Shown one piece after another: positions 42,701 through 51,746 of a stretch of 64,000 nucleotides of DNA. Position 1 is the stretch's first letter. Every line of letters begins with the position of its first letter. The DNA lies in assembly GCA_018654845.1 (NCBI GenBank), contig JABIKU010000035.1, forward strand, positions 1 to 64,000, written 5' to 3'. Made by a program: the position numbers and the translations under genes. This DNA comes from Methanobacteriota archaeon. GTDB taxonomy: Archaea; Thermoplasmatota; Poseidoniia; Poseidoniales; Thalassarchaeaceae. The notes below the pieces were generated by a model. The model was not told the DNA's origin, searched no databases, and saw nothing but the letters and a program-made list of their open reading frames with translations.

Positions 42701-42922
42701 ATTCGCAGAGTTCAAGCTAAGCGAAAAGACCTAGATTTAGATGTTGAAGCAACAATTTCTTTGTCGATTTGGATCGAAGGTCAGGAACTAGCCGAATCTG
42801 ATTGGATGCGAGTTCAGAGCGAAACAAGAGCAGCGACAGGTTCGATGAATGATGGACAACCACCGAAAACTGCATCAACATTTTCCGTAGATGACATCGT
42901 CGTACAATTCATAGTTGAATAA
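39737..42922 (+). CDS. ileS: Isoleucyl-tRNA synthetase
   Basis: 1061 aa, the archaeal/eukaryotic-like length. Class I signatures: PPTANGRPGIHHV (HIGH variant GIHH, ~49-61) and KKMSKSRGNT (KMSKS, ~613). The CP1 editing domain lies between them (LAWTTTPWTLPGNVGLAV; TGVVHTAVMYGEDDYNLG). Cysteine pairs around CPDCNGEHC and CPSNGC may bind zinc. WDTHGLPVE and the anticodon domain (SNWYVRRSRRRLW) are typical of IleRS. It charges tRNA-Ile and edits Val. The stop is one base from the convergent K+ channel gene. Confidence 0.97.
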   Translation: MAVPNSVGNLDVVALEKQLMDKWSDEETFAQSIEKRRAGASPFTFLEGPPTANGRPGIHHVLSRLYKDMVCRWKTMEGHVVERKGGWDTHGLPVEIEVQKQLNLMSNEEIEAYGMEAFNQKCKESVWTYEQAWREMSDRMAFWIDMENPYVTFHDNYIESTWWSLKQMFDKGLLFRGHKVLPYCPQTGTSYSSHEVALGYKEVAEPSVFIKFNLVDDDASVLAWTTTPWTLPGNVGLAVGPEVKYSRVRVTTAPSDSWEGRGGAAIGDELILASDLLSSVLRHHVEVIEEFKGSKLVGKSYESLFPNAIEAGDSESAWTIVGADFVTTTDGTGVVHTAVMYGEDDYNLGMEKGLPAQHTVGMDGNFISGVHPELDGKYVKGCDSVIIDLLAADNLLYREQIYTHDYPHCWRTDHPLLYYAMDSWFVKMTAVKERILELNDKVEWAPEWVGTGRFGEWLRNIKDWAISRERYWGTPLPVWICPDCNGEHCVGSIQEMLDMKTEDSPTPPELHRPYVDEVKLHCPSNGCSGEMIREPYVMDCWFDSGCASFAQWHYPFENDDNFTNSFPVDYICEGVDQTRGWFYSQLAVSTTVFDELAYKRCLSLGLLMDKEGKKMSKSRGNTIDPWDHFNREGADAVRWYMMTQSAPWNSTNFDPNGVRETYAKMFLTLWNVHKFHSDYAALDGFDPEDESAFIPISQRSGLDRWILSRLHTVAHSYHEQFVSWDFHKAGRDLEDFVVNDLSNWYVRRSRRRLWDDADSTDKRACQFTLHEVLITVCKLMAPVAPFMVDKIHRDLTGVSVHLMDWPVGSDLVESTLPPMNYGLEQEMALVRTLAETGRRIRVDSNRRQRLPCKSGWIVGGPDISEFHDILAEELNVESLTTENDLDRFQRIEVLPNRKALGKKCRQDLPSVLALFAEADSDTVLLEIDSGICFFAGYEITIEDIEIRRVEQDGYAASTISDEDIGDVSLVLDLSLDDVLLSKGLGRDIIRRVQAKRKDLDLDVEATISLSIWIEGQELAESDWMRVQSETRAATGSMNDGQPPKTASTFSVDDIVVQFIVE

Positions 42923-42923
42923 T

Positions 42924-43757
42924 TTAGAGTTCCGCACCACAAAATTTGCAATATTTCGCATCAGTATCGTGCCCTTCCTTTGAGCAAGATATGCATGCTT
43001 GTGTACTAACCGGTCCAATACGAACCAATTCGGTGGTCATTATTCCGGTTGGAACGATAATTAACGAATATCCCATTATCATTATGAAAACTGCAATTAT
43101 CTTTCCTAAAGTAGTGATAGGAACTATGTCACCATATCCAGTACTGGTTAGTGTAACAATTGCCCAGTAAACCGATTGTGGAATCGAAGTGAATCCACTC
43201 TCCGGTCCTTCAACCATGTACATACCTGCACCTGAAATTGCACAAAGTACGAAAACAGTTGACAAAAAGACAATGATTCGAGTTTTCGATTGCATGAACG
43301 CTTTTTGGAGAACTGCTGCTTCACCGATGTAACGAGCGAGTTTGAAAACTCTAAAAATTCGTAGCAACCTTAGCGCTCGAATAACAAGTAAACTTTGAGC
43401 GCCCGGGAAAATAAGACTCAGGTAAGTTGGCGCAACTGCTAGTAAGTCGACTATTCCAAAAAACGAAGTCATATACCGAGATGGTTTTCGAACAGAAATT
43501 ATTCGTAATATATATTCTATCGAGAATAGAATAGTAAAAAACCACTCAATCCAAACCAATTCAGAATGGTATTTGGCATCGATTGAAGCCACACTTTCCA
43601 GCGACACCGCAATTACAGAAGAAAGAATTGAAATTAACAGTGCAATATCAAAATATTTCCCAAATTTTGTATCCGCTTCAAAAATAATTTCGTGAATCTT
43701 GTCGCGCCAGTCCGTTGATGTATTTTGGTCAATTGTATCCACTTTCATTCCATTCAC
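42924..43757 (-). CDS. Voltage-gated K+ channel with C-terminal zinc ribbon
   Basis: 277 aa. Six membrane segments: S1 IALLISILSSVIAVSLES, S2/S3, an S4 with regularly spaced arginines (IRALRLLRIFRVFKLAR), then S5, pore loop with filter TLTSTGYGDIVP, and S6. This is the KvAP-like archaeal Kv architecture. After S6 the protein ends in CISCSKEGHDTDAKYCKFCGAEL, a C-x2-C...C-x2-C zinc ribbon that I would not expect in a Kv channel. It could be a cytosolic tetramerisation, redox or metal-sensing element. Confidence 0.9.
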   Translation of the reverse strand: MNGMKVDTIDQNTSTDWRDKIHEIIFEADTKFGKYFDIALLISILSSVIAVSLESVASIDAKYHSELVWIEWFFTILFSIEYILRIISVRKPSRYMTSFFGIVDLLAVAPTYLSLIFPGAQSLLVIRALRLLRIFRVFKLARYIGEAAVLQKAFMQSKTRIIVFLSTVFVLCAISGAGMYMVEGPESGFTSIPQSVYWAIVTLTSTGYGDIVPITTLGKIIAVFIMIMGYSLIIVPTGIMTTELVRIGPVSTQACISCSKEGHDTDAKYCKFCGAEL

Positions 43758-43764
43758 CTTTTTC

Positions 43765-45213
43765 TCAAATCAATTCTGAAGGATTGCTATATTCTGTTGG
43801 AAGGAGTAGTTCGACGGCAAATAACGGGTCTGGATCCGAAGAATCATGATAGGCGATGAATGCACCACCATCGGGTAATATTCCCATGCTGGCGAAATCA
43901 AATCTGATGTCAGCTCCCGCACCAGATGTTGAATCTAAATCTCCAAGCCCGATGTATGTTTTTTGATCTGGGATTAATGATTCAGAAAATCCACGAACAT
44001 GGTAAGATAAATCGACATCTGGACCTTCTGAACTCTGATATCGAATATTCAATACTACCAAATCATGAACTCCACTTGAATGCCATTCCCATTCTTCAAG
44101 TTCCGTTGCAGAATCTGTCAAATTATATTCTTGCCAATCCCAAGTCTCGCCTCCATCCCATGAAACGTGATGCGTAATACCGACGCCACTAGACATCGTC
44201 TCAAAGCAATGAAGCGCCGTCGAAGAATCAAATGAACAATATTCAGAAGGTAGGGTAGAACCATTCAATGTCGTTGCACCCCACCAATTAAGCGAAGTAT
44301 CAAGGAATGCATCGGTGCCATCAAGGAAGTAATTTGGGAAGTAAAGTCCACCCGAAGGTACGGGGAATGATCTCATTTCCTTGTGTGGTTTTGTAAAATC
44401 CCATTCAGGTCCCAACTCAGTTGCTGTTAAATCCACTTCTATAACATCTAGATTCGCATCACGATCTGGAAAAGAAAAGAAATCATAATTCAATCCATCA
44501 GTCGAAATTTGTCCACCAATATTCTGAACTTGATGCCAAAAATTCGAGATGACAATACTTGCCCATGGCCCATTTCCATAAATCCCACCATTGATTGGTC
44601 CAATTACTTCAACTTGCCATGAACGATCGTAAAATGGTTCAGGTGTTCGATTAAAACACCAAGACCAAGCCTGATCTTCTGCATCGTAAAAGAATGCGTA
44701 GAATTGGTCTGCACCACTAGTGCTTGGGTATGGGAACCAGCCCATAGAAATCAAATCACCATTTGTTGCCTGAACAATACTGCCCTCACCTAATCCTTCT
44801 TGCCCTGGTACGGTTGGCTTAGGCTCTCTACAACCGATTTGAGACAAAATACTCGGGAGGTATTCATTCCATGAATGCCCTCGGTCTTCTGACCAAGTCG
44901 GATACTCCCCTCCAAAATTCAGTATCCATCCCTCCTTGGTTCCCGCCAAATAGTGTTCACAGCAATTGCCACCTTCTTCATTTCCGAAAACAGCCCAAGA
45001 TGCATTTCCCCAAGTCAAATTATTCATCGGATCGCCGACGATGAACACTCTAGAATCTTCATGCGTCAATGGGTCATCGACATAATTCAGGTCCTCATCC
45101 CAAATAAAATCTGAATGAAGATTAGTCTCATCTCCGCCGAAACATCCTGCCAAGGACATGCTGAGAACCATCATTGCCGCTAGGACAGTCTGGCGAGGTT
45201 GATAGTCCGTCAC
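43765..45213 (-). CDS. Lipoprotein with BNR/Asp-box repeats (sialidase-like beta-propeller)
   Basis: 482 aa from GTG 45213. The signal peptide ends in lipobox SLAGC (Cys24). Asp-box motifs TWSEDRGHSW and SWDGGETWDW, plus a weaker STDGLNYDF, indicate a BNR-type beta-propeller exposed outside the cell. Catalytic sialidase residues cannot be placed, so a binding or hydrolytic role on glycans is only possible. The gene sits between the K+ channel (7-nt gap) and a divergent surface amidohydrolase. Confidence 0.62.
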   Translation of the reverse strand: MTDYQPRQTVLAAMMVLSMSLAGCFGGDETNLHSDFIWDEDLNYVDDPLTHEDSRVFIVGDPMNNLTWGNASWAVFGNEEGGNCCEHYLAGTKEGWILNFGGEYPTWSEDRGHSWNEYLPSILSQIGCREPKPTVPGQEGLGEGSIVQATNGDLISMGWFPYPSTSGADQFYAFFYDAEDQAWSWCFNRTPEPFYDRSWQVEVIGPINGGIYGNGPWASIVISNFWHQVQNIGGQISTDGLNYDFFSFPDRDANLDVIEVDLTATELGPEWDFTKPHKEMRSFPVPSGGLYFPNYFLDGTDAFLDTSLNWWGATTLNGSTLPSEYCSFDSSTALHCFETMSSGVGITHHVSWDGGETWDWQEYNLTDSATELEEWEWHSSGVHDLVVLNIRYQSSEGPDVDLSYHVRGFSESLIPDQKTYIGLGDLDSTSGAGADIRFDFASMGILPDGGAFIAYHDSSDPDPLFAVELLLPTEYSNPSELI

Positions 45214-45313
45214 GATTAACCCCGTGTATTGGCGACTTATCGGTGCTTCGCACCGTTGTCATTCAACATTGAACCTGATAGATTCAATATGCTTTCACTA
45301 TACCGCCACCTTA

Positions 45314-47902
45314 ATGCGCTCACTAGCCGCCTCGATAATACTCCTGTTGTTAATCTCAATATTTACACCATTACAGGTAATTCAAGCAGAAGAAGGTAGT
45401 CCAACATCTGTGATTATCAATGAAATTTATGTATCACCTAGTAGTGAACAATACGGTGGAGTTGATTGGAATGGGGATGGAGAGATTGGCAGATATTCGA
45501 ATCAATTTGTAGAAATTTTCAATCCAACATCAACTGCGATTGATCTTGGAGGATTTTGGATTGACGATGCAGCAAATGCTGGTTCTCCGGCATGTTCAAT
45601 TGGTTGGGACACTATTATTCAGCCAGGTGCTTATGTAACATTTTTCAGATCGAATACACAAATCGAATTCGATTTTTGGGATGGGGACTCAATCACAATT
45701 TATGATAGCAGCATGAGTGTTCTCGATTCGGTCACATATCCTGGAGAAGATTCCGATTATGGCATACCTTACGGATATGATGCAAATGGGTCATGGGGAA
45801 AAATCGCAGATGGCCCAACTCCTGGTGGTGCTAACGACCAGCCATGGGTTGGAATTAATCACTTGCAGGGAACATGTTATCCAGTCAGAGATCACATACA
45901 TTCTGGGTCATACATATTACAGGGCAAGGTTGTAACTATGATTGCTGAAAATTCAGTAATTGAGGATGGTCAAGTATTGGTTACTAATGGAATCATTGAA
46001 GCGGTTTGGAGTTCTGACGACTTAACTCCTAATATCGCAGCAGGAGTCGAAATTATTATCGAAACTAGTGGTGTAATATATCCGGGATTGATCGACATTC
46101 ATAATCATCCACATTATAATTTCATACCACTATGGGATCATGGTACAAATGGTTGGGATAATCGCTATGAATGGCGCACTGAAGATTACTACAAAGATTC
46201 GATTACTATTGTAGAAAACGGCGTTAACGACGGTGGAAGTGACGGTTGTGACCTGATATCTGAAGCTATGAAATTCGCTGAAGTCCGCTCGATATCTGGT
46301 GGTACAACTGCTATTCAAGGTTCAACTTCACAGGATACTGCTACATTCGATTCAATTCTAGCTCGAAATATCGAACAGTATAATTTTGGTAAGGATAGAA
46401 TCGAAACTCGTGTCGGAGGAAGTTGGTTCCCGGATGATTATTCTGGTTCTCACATCAAATCTGCCTTGGCAGATGATGACCTCGATGCTTGGTTAGTTCA
46501 TCTCGCTGAAGGTATCGATGAGCCTTCACGAGCAGAATTTGACGCTCTAATAAATAACGATCTAATAATCGATGAGTTAGTCATCATTCATGGCACTGCC
46601 CTTACTTCGAATGAATTTGAAATAATGGCTAGCGTTGGAGCTTCTTTGGTTTGGTCGCCGATGTCAAATTTACTCCTTTACGGTGATACAGCAGACATCG
46701 CAGCAGCCAAGGCAGCTGGAGTCAGCATTTCTGTTGCACCCGATTGGGCACCATCGGGTGCAAAAAATGTCTTGCATGAAATTAAGGTCGCCGATTGGTG
46801 GGACACAAATGTCCTCGGAAATATTTTCACCGATTTTGAAATGGTTCAAATGATTTCGACAAATCCTGTTGATGAAGTAAATTGGACTAATCAAGTAGGT
46901 AGGATTCAACCAGGTCTAGCTGCCGACCTTCTCATTCTCGATTCGTTCGAGGTTGACCCATACAGAAATCTGCTTAATTCGGTAGATTCCGATGTACGTT
47001 TGGTGGTCGTCGGTGGCATGCCAATTTGGGGAGATGTTGATGTAATGCAAGCTCTGGTTGAGGATGCTGAGATTGTTCAAGCACCAGGCTATACGAAGGC
47101 AGTAGATGTCACTTACGCTGGAATTGAAGGGGGTGAAAAGACTCTCGCTAGCATGATTGCTAATATTGAAAACTGCATGTCAAACTTAGCAACACCTGCA
47201 GTAATGGAAAAATGGTATACCCTCGGTGATGACCGCTATTTTGATGTTCTAAATCGCTCAGCAACTTTCCAACAAGGACGAACAATTGATCTCTTCGGAG
47301 ATTATTATGATATCCAACTCAATGATGATGGCCATCGAATTGGTGGTTCGGTTAGTGGCGCTGAACCAATTGATCCAGGATCTGGTGAAGGAACAGGGAC
47401 GGTCATCGAACCACCTGTTTTACCAATTATTTGGGAAACCTATGGTCCTCGAGGCGGCTCACTTCCACATCCTACCACAATTGAAGAAGGAATCCACTTC
47501 GAAATATGTGAAACAGACAGACAGATCCTTTCCGACAATGATGTACCTCTTGTTCCGATTGAAAAGGAACTTCTCTGTGGCTCAATATTGGTAGTAATGC
47601 AACCGACTGAAGAATGTATAGATTCGAGTGGCTCCTACTGTAACTTAGATGTCGGTGATGCACTTGCAGTCCCATCTCACCTCTGTGATGATGCTGGAAC
47701 ATTTCCAATTCAAGTGACTTGTAAAGCAGCATGGTCTTTCAGTGATATTGATGATGGCACAAATAATCCTGAACCTGAACCTGAACCCGAGCCTTCTTCT
47801 TGGATGAATGGTCCTTTCTATTATGTTGCCTTCTTAATTGCAGGGATGATACTAATCGGTTCATTGACAATCGTTTACAACAATTTGAATCGCGAAGAAT
47901 GA
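45314..47902 (+). CDS. Secreted, membrane-anchored amidohydrolase with lamin-tail domain
   Basis: 862 aa from ATG 45314, which starts a clear signal peptide (MRSLAASIILLLLISIFTPLQ); the track's 30-residue extension is unlikely. Residues ~30-160 resemble a lamin-tail domain (VIINEIYVSP, NQFVEIFNPTSTAIDLGGFWI). The amidohydrolase core follows with HxH (GLIDIHNHPHYN), a candidate His in VIIHGTALT, a candidate Asp in SVAPDWAPSG, and the exit strand GRIQPGLAADLLILD. A Pro-Glu spacer (EPEPEPEP) and one C-terminal helix (YYVAFLIAGMILIGSLTIVY) anchor it. The substrate is unknown. CAATAT ~26 nt upstream may be its TATA box. Confidence 0.75.
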   Translation: MRSLAASIILLLLISIFTPLQVIQAEEGSPTSVIINEIYVSPSSEQYGGVDWNGDGEIGRYSNQFVEIFNPTSTAIDLGGFWIDDAANAGSPACSIGWDTIIQPGAYVTFFRSNTQIEFDFWDGDSITIYDSSMSVLDSVTYPGEDSDYGIPYGYDANGSWGKIADGPTPGGANDQPWVGINHLQGTCYPVRDHIHSGSYILQGKVVTMIAENSVIEDGQVLVTNGIIEAVWSSDDLTPNIAAGVEIIIETSGVIYPGLIDIHNHPHYNFIPLWDHGTNGWDNRYEWRTEDYYKDSITIVENGVNDGGSDGCDLISEAMKFAEVRSISGGTTAIQGSTSQDTATFDSILARNIEQYNFGKDRIETRVGGSWFPDDYSGSHIKSALADDDLDAWLVHLAEGIDEPSRAEFDALINNDLIIDELVIIHGTALTSNEFEIMASVGASLVWSPMSNLLLYGDTADIAAAKAAGVSISVAPDWAPSGAKNVLHEIKVADWWDTNVLGNIFTDFEMVQMISTNPVDEVNWTNQVGRIQPGLAADLLILDSFEVDPYRNLLNSVDSDVRLVVVGGMPIWGDVDVMQALVEDAEIVQAPGYTKAVDVTYAGIEGGEKTLASMIANIENCMSNLATPAVMEKWYTLGDDRYFDVLNRSATFQQGRTIDLFGDYYDIQLNDDGHRIGGSVSGAEPIDPGSGEGTGTVIEPPVLPIIWETYGPRGGSLPHPTTIEEGIHFEICETDRQILSDNDVPLVPIEKELLCGSILVVMQPTEECIDSSGSYCNLDVGDALAVPSHLCDDAGTFPIQVTCKAAWSFSDIDDGTNNPEPEPEPEPSSWMNGPFYYVAFLIAGMILIGSLTIVYNNLNREE

Positions 47903-47945
47903 AATTCGTCCTAAAGTTCATCATGATGACCAATCAGTCAACCTC

Positions 47946-49535
47946 ATGCTTGGACAGGATTCGCCAGCTCATGAATTGGATGCTGGCTTTCTCGACATTT
48001 CAGTCCCCCCCTTCAAAAGAAATGGATTTCAACAGACCTTTATTTCCATAATCAGAATTTTTGCATGGAGCATCGCATGGCTAGGGATGATTATTGGATT
48101 CTTATTTTCAAGCGGTGCATTTGACTTAATCGGTACTAAATCCTGGATTATATTTTTGATACCTGCATTCATATGCATCATTTGTGGTCTAATCCTTACT
48201 TTTACATCTCCAACCGAATTATCGAATAAATTGCATAATATCAGAAAGAACGCACCTCCTAGAGATTATATCCGACGACAAGAAGCCGGAGGAATTGAAT
48301 TAGAGAATTTTTGGAATTCGGCGACGATAAATATCCCATCTACCGACGATAGAGGATGGGTTTTCGAATCTCCAGGCGAAGAACATTGGTACAATGAAAA
48401 TCCTTACTCAAAAGATGAAGGGGGTATTATTGCTGAACATCCGACAATAATTGGAACACCTAAACCCGCAACCATTTCTACCTATGGAATTAGTTTAACT
48501 CTCGTATCGATAATGCTGATAATGGCAGGTTATGCTATTGCTGATTTTAGCACAAATGGTTGGGAGTGCCAGAATGGAGAAATAATTCCAATCCTCTTAG
48601 TCGGAGGAGAGGATGATGACGGAAATCCATTATCGCATTGTAAAGATATGAGTGATTCTGGATTAGACACACCTTCATGGGCTAGTTCTCCAGAATTGGA
48701 AGGATATTTTCCTGCTGATCCTCGCATTACTTACGGACTTGGTTTAATCTCAATAATTTGGCTCGGTTATAGTATTACACGATGGAAACGAGTTAATACG
48801 ATAATTGGTGTACCTACATCATTAATTCGTTCAGTCGCCATAGGTAATGCAGAATTAGTGGGTCAGGTTAGAAAACATCTTGCCGACCCAATGACCATCA
48901 CTGTTGACAATGATCCTTCCAAGGTCGTCGACGACCTCTATATGTCACATTGGACATATGAGGTCTACATTTGTCGACGGGTTTCGGATGGGGATGGCGG
49001 AACGAGGGAAGAATGTAGTTGGGAATTGGTACGGCAAAAAAAAGATGTTCGGAATTTTGTGCTGAATGATGGAACCGGCGGAATTGTAGTACGTCCAGGA
49101 TCATGGAAAAGTAATAGAATCGAACTAGGTCAACACCTCATTCAGTGGGAATGTCGGAATGATCTGAGTTATAGAGGATTAATCCTCAATCTAATGACTA
49201 GTGGAGATGTACGTAGACATCGTTGGACTCTATTTGGTTTGAAAATTGGTGACCCCATCTATCTAACAGGGGAAGTCAGCAACCGAGATAATAAAGAATT
49301 GCAGCATGAAAATATCGAACCTTACAAGGACTTAACACGTAAATCCGCAGTTCTACAAGTGAAAGGTCGAGACTCTCCGGGATTCAGAAGTTACCTCGAG
49401 AGAGGCTCGGAACTCGGAGTATTAAGCAACGCCAGAAGTCAATACGACTACCTCATACCTGGAGCCATCGCTGTAATTGGTGCGTCGATGATTCTCGCAA
49501 AATGGAATTTTGCATTCTCTGGGTATTTTTGGTGA
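47946..49535 (+). CDS. Membrane protein with GIDE/MULAN-like domain
   Basis: 529 aa. Helices lie at about 30-58 and 64-88, two more flank an extracellular loop (~180-260), and one is at the C-terminus (YLIPGAIAVIGASMILA). Residues ~285-440 resemble the GIDE domain of mitochondrial MULAN/MAPL and its archaeal/bacterial relatives: SLIRSVAIGNAELVGQVRKH, HWTYEVYICRRV, NFVLNDGTGGIVVRPGSW, GDPIYLTGEVSN. No RING finger is present, so E3 ligase activity is not implied. Function in prokaryotes is unknown. The stop abuts cysS tail to tail. Confidence 0.6.
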   Translation: MLGQDSPAHELDAGFLDISVPPFKRNGFQQTFISIIRIFAWSIAWLGMIIGFLFSSGAFDLIGTKSWIIFLIPAFICIICGLILTFTSPTELSNKLHNIRKNAPPRDYIRRQEAGGIELENFWNSATINIPSTDDRGWVFESPGEEHWYNENPYSKDEGGIIAEHPTIIGTPKPATISTYGISLTLVSIMLIMAGYAIADFSTNGWECQNGEIIPILLVGGEDDDGNPLSHCKDMSDSGLDTPSWASSPELEGYFPADPRITYGLGLISIIWLGYSITRWKRVNTIIGVPTSLIRSVAIGNAELVGQVRKHLADPMTITVDNDPSKVVDDLYMSHWTYEVYICRRVSDGDGGTREECSWELVRQKKDVRNFVLNDGTGGIVVRPGSWKSNRIELGQHLIQWECRNDLSYRGLILNLMTSGDVRRHRWTLFGLKIGDPIYLTGEVSNRDNKELQHENIEPYKDLTRKSAVLQVKGRDSPGFRSYLERGSELGVLSNARSQYDYLIPGAIAVIGASMILAKWNFAFSGYFW

Positions 49536-50969
49536 TTATTTTAATTCCCAAACTGGCCCATCGGGTCCATCTTTAACTTTCACGCCAAGAGCACTTAATT
49601 CGTTTCTAATTTCATCGGCTCGAGCCCAATTTTTTGAATCCCGAGCCAAGCTTCGCTCCACCAGCAACGGCTCAACGATCATTTCTAATTCAGTTCTTGC
49701 AGTATTATCTTCAGCGACCATTGAGCGGGTTGTTTCTTCATCTGGAAGCAAACCTAAAATTTCGCCAGCAAATTCAGTTAACCAACCCACGCCAGCAGCA
49801 ATGAAATTATCATCATTATTATCTGCAAATAAAGATTGTAGCTCTCGAACAATTGATTGAACTTCGACCATTGCAGTTCGAGTATTGAAATCATCATTCA
49901 TCCCTGCAATGAAGTTTTCTGCTGCAGCCTCAAGTGTGCTGAAACCATTCCAATCACCACTTCCTGTAGCGACCAGCGCTTTACCATAAATTGCTATCAT
50001 CCGCTGGTAATGTTTCTGGGATTCTTCAAGCATTGCCATATTGAATTCGACAGGTTGACGATAAGGGGCATTGAGAAGAGAATACCTCAATTCAAGCGGA
50101 CTGACGTGTTCAAATGTATCACGAATAGTCCAAAAATTTCCAAGTGATTTCGACATTTTTTCGCCGTCGACATTTATCATACCATTGTGAATCCAATACT
50201 TGACTACCGGCTCGATTCCAAGGCAGCATTCCGATTGAAAAATTTCCGCCTCATGATGTGGGAAAAGAAGATCTGAACCGCCGCCATGAATATCAAAAGT
50301 CTCACCGAGATGCTTGAGTGACATTGCTGAACACTCGATATGCCAACCAGGTCGACCCTGTCCCCAAGGACTTTCCCAAGAGGGTTCGCCTGACTTCGCT
50401 AATTTCCACAATGCAAAATCACGATGATCTCGCTTACCCGAGCCGGTTCCATCAACCCGTCCACCAGCACCGGCTCGAACCATATCTAGAGTTTGACCAG
50501 TTAATTGCCCATACTTTTCTGGCGCGGTATCAATCTCAAAGTAAACTCCATCATCCTCAACATAAGCATGGCCTTTTTCAACAAGCTGTTCTATCATTTC
50601 GATGATTTCTGGAATCGTGCCGGTCACTCGAGGGTAATCGTCGGCACGTAGAACATTCATCGCATCCATAACCTCGTAGTAATCTGCGATATTTCTTTCA
50701 GCGACAATAGAGAAATCAACACCTTCGGCGTTCGCAACATTGATGATTTTGTCATCAATGTCGGTGAAATTAGTTACATAATTCACATCATATCCCGAAT
50801 GACGAAGCCAGCGAGTTATGACATCGAAAGCAATGGCTTGGCGAGCGTGCCCAAGGTGAGATGGAGAGTACGGAGTGATACCACAAGCATAGAGACTAAC
50901 CTTTCCAGATACTATCGAAATAAACTCACGCTTAGAGCGCGAACGCGTGTCGTAGACTCTCAGCGCCAT
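49536..50969 (-). CDS. cysS: Cysteinyl-tRNA synthetase
   Basis: 477 aa, standard length. Class I motifs: HLGHARQ (HIGH) and KMSKSLGN (KMSKS). Zinc ligands are visible: Cys in [15 protein letters not shown], Cys in WHIECSAMS, His/Glu in [18 protein letters not shown] is typical. It charges tRNA-Cys directly, so this organism need not rely on the SepRS/SepCysS route. It is the last gene of a minus-strand run starting at 54.8 kb. Confidence 0.97.
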   Translation of the reverse strand: MALRVYDTRSRSKREFISIVSGKVSLYACGITPYSPSHLGHARQAIAFDVITRWLRHSGYDVNYVTNFTDIDDKIINVANAEGVDFSIVAERNIADYYEVMDAMNVLRADDYPRVTGTIPEIIEMIEQLVEKGHAYVEDDGVYFEIDTAPEKYGQLTGQTLDMVRAGAGGRVDGTGSGKRDHRDFALWKLAKSGEPSWESPWGQGRPGWHIECSAMSLKHLGETFDIHGGGSDLLFPHHEAEIFQSECCLGIEPVVKYWIHNGMINVDGEKMSKSLGNFWTIRDTFEHVSPLELRYSLLNAPYRQPVEFNMAMLEESQKHYQRMIAIYGKALVATGSGDWNGFSTLEAAAENFIAGMNDDFNTRTAMVEVQSIVRELQSLFADNNDDNFIAAGVGWLTEFAGEILGLLPDEETTRSMVAEDNTARTELEMIVEPLLVERSLARDSKNWARADEIRNELSALGVKVKDGPDGPVWELK

Positions 50970-50998
50970 ATTCTCAATCGTTTCTCAGCGCGTGCCCA

Positions 50999-51703
50999 TC
51001 ATGAACTTCGCGCTGCATCAATGAGTGCTTTATACAATTCATGATGGCCAATCCGTTCAGGATGCCATTGAACTCCAATACAAAATTTATGATTTGGCAT
51101 TTCCACAGCTTCGATTAATCCATCATGTGAAGAGTAGCCAGAAATCGTCAAACTACCAGCATCGCTCACCCCTTGATGGTGAGTCGAGTTCGCCGTCACA
51201 CTTTTCCCAAGAATTTTACAAAGATGAGAGCCTTCTACCACCTCTACACCGTGTTCACTCACTACTCCATTCCAGCCACCATGATTTTCAAATCCTTGAG
51301 TTTTAGGTAAATGTTGATGTATACTTCCACCTGCGAGGATACACATCATTTGGAACCCTCGACAAACGCCCAGAAGAGGAATTTCTCTCTCAATCGCTCC
51401 TTTGATTAAAGCGATTTCAGATTCATCCTGTTCAGGATAGATATCATCTGAAAATTCACCTGCAACCTGTCCGTACAATTCTGGGTCGATATCCGGACCC
51501 CCTGCCACTACCAATGCATCGAGGCAATCGAGAATGCTCACATCACCCCCGGGTGGTATCAATAATGGATTGCCCCCACATTTTCTTATCATATTGGGAT
51601 ATGTTGTTGGTAAGACAATCGCATGAAGATCCCAATTCGCCCATTTTGTTTGACGTGCAGGAGTTGTAATCCCAATGATTGGGGCTCGAACTGTGGTAGT
51701 CAT
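50999..51703 (-). CDS. Class I glutamine amidotransferase-like hydrolase (peptidase C26, PuuD-like), copy 2
   Basis: 234 aa. Nucleophile elbow LLGVCRGFQMMC with the catalytic Cys, oxyanion-type VVAGGPDIDPELYG, STHHQGV, and the His-Glu pair VQWHPE. These match gamma-glutamyl-GABA hydrolase (PuuD) and relatives, which cleave gamma-glutamyl amides. It is a clear paralogue of the next gene upstream (shared GITT start, DIDPxLYGQ, HQHLPxTxGFENHG). The ATG is 43 nt after its neighbour's stop. Confidence 0.85.
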   Translation of the reverse strand: MTTTVRAPIIGITTPARQTKWANWDLHAIVLPTTYPNMIRKCGGNPLLIPPGGDVSILDCLDALVVAGGPDIDPELYGQVAGEFSDDIYPEQDESEIALIKGAIEREIPLLGVCRGFQMMCILAGGSIHQHLPKTQGFENHGGWNGVVSEHGVEVVEGSHLCKILGKSVTANSTHHQGVSDAGSLTISGYSSHDGLIEAVEMPNHKFCIGVQWHPERIGHHELYKALIDAARSS

Positions 51704-51746
51704 ATCATATCGCGTAAACGAATAACTAAATTAAATAAATCTTAAT

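Noticed and set aside
47760-47795. Tandem repeat GAACCTGAACCTGAACCC
   Set aside because: Encodes the EPEPEPEP spacer of the surface amidohydrolase; ordinary low-complexity linker, not a mobile or regulatory repeat.
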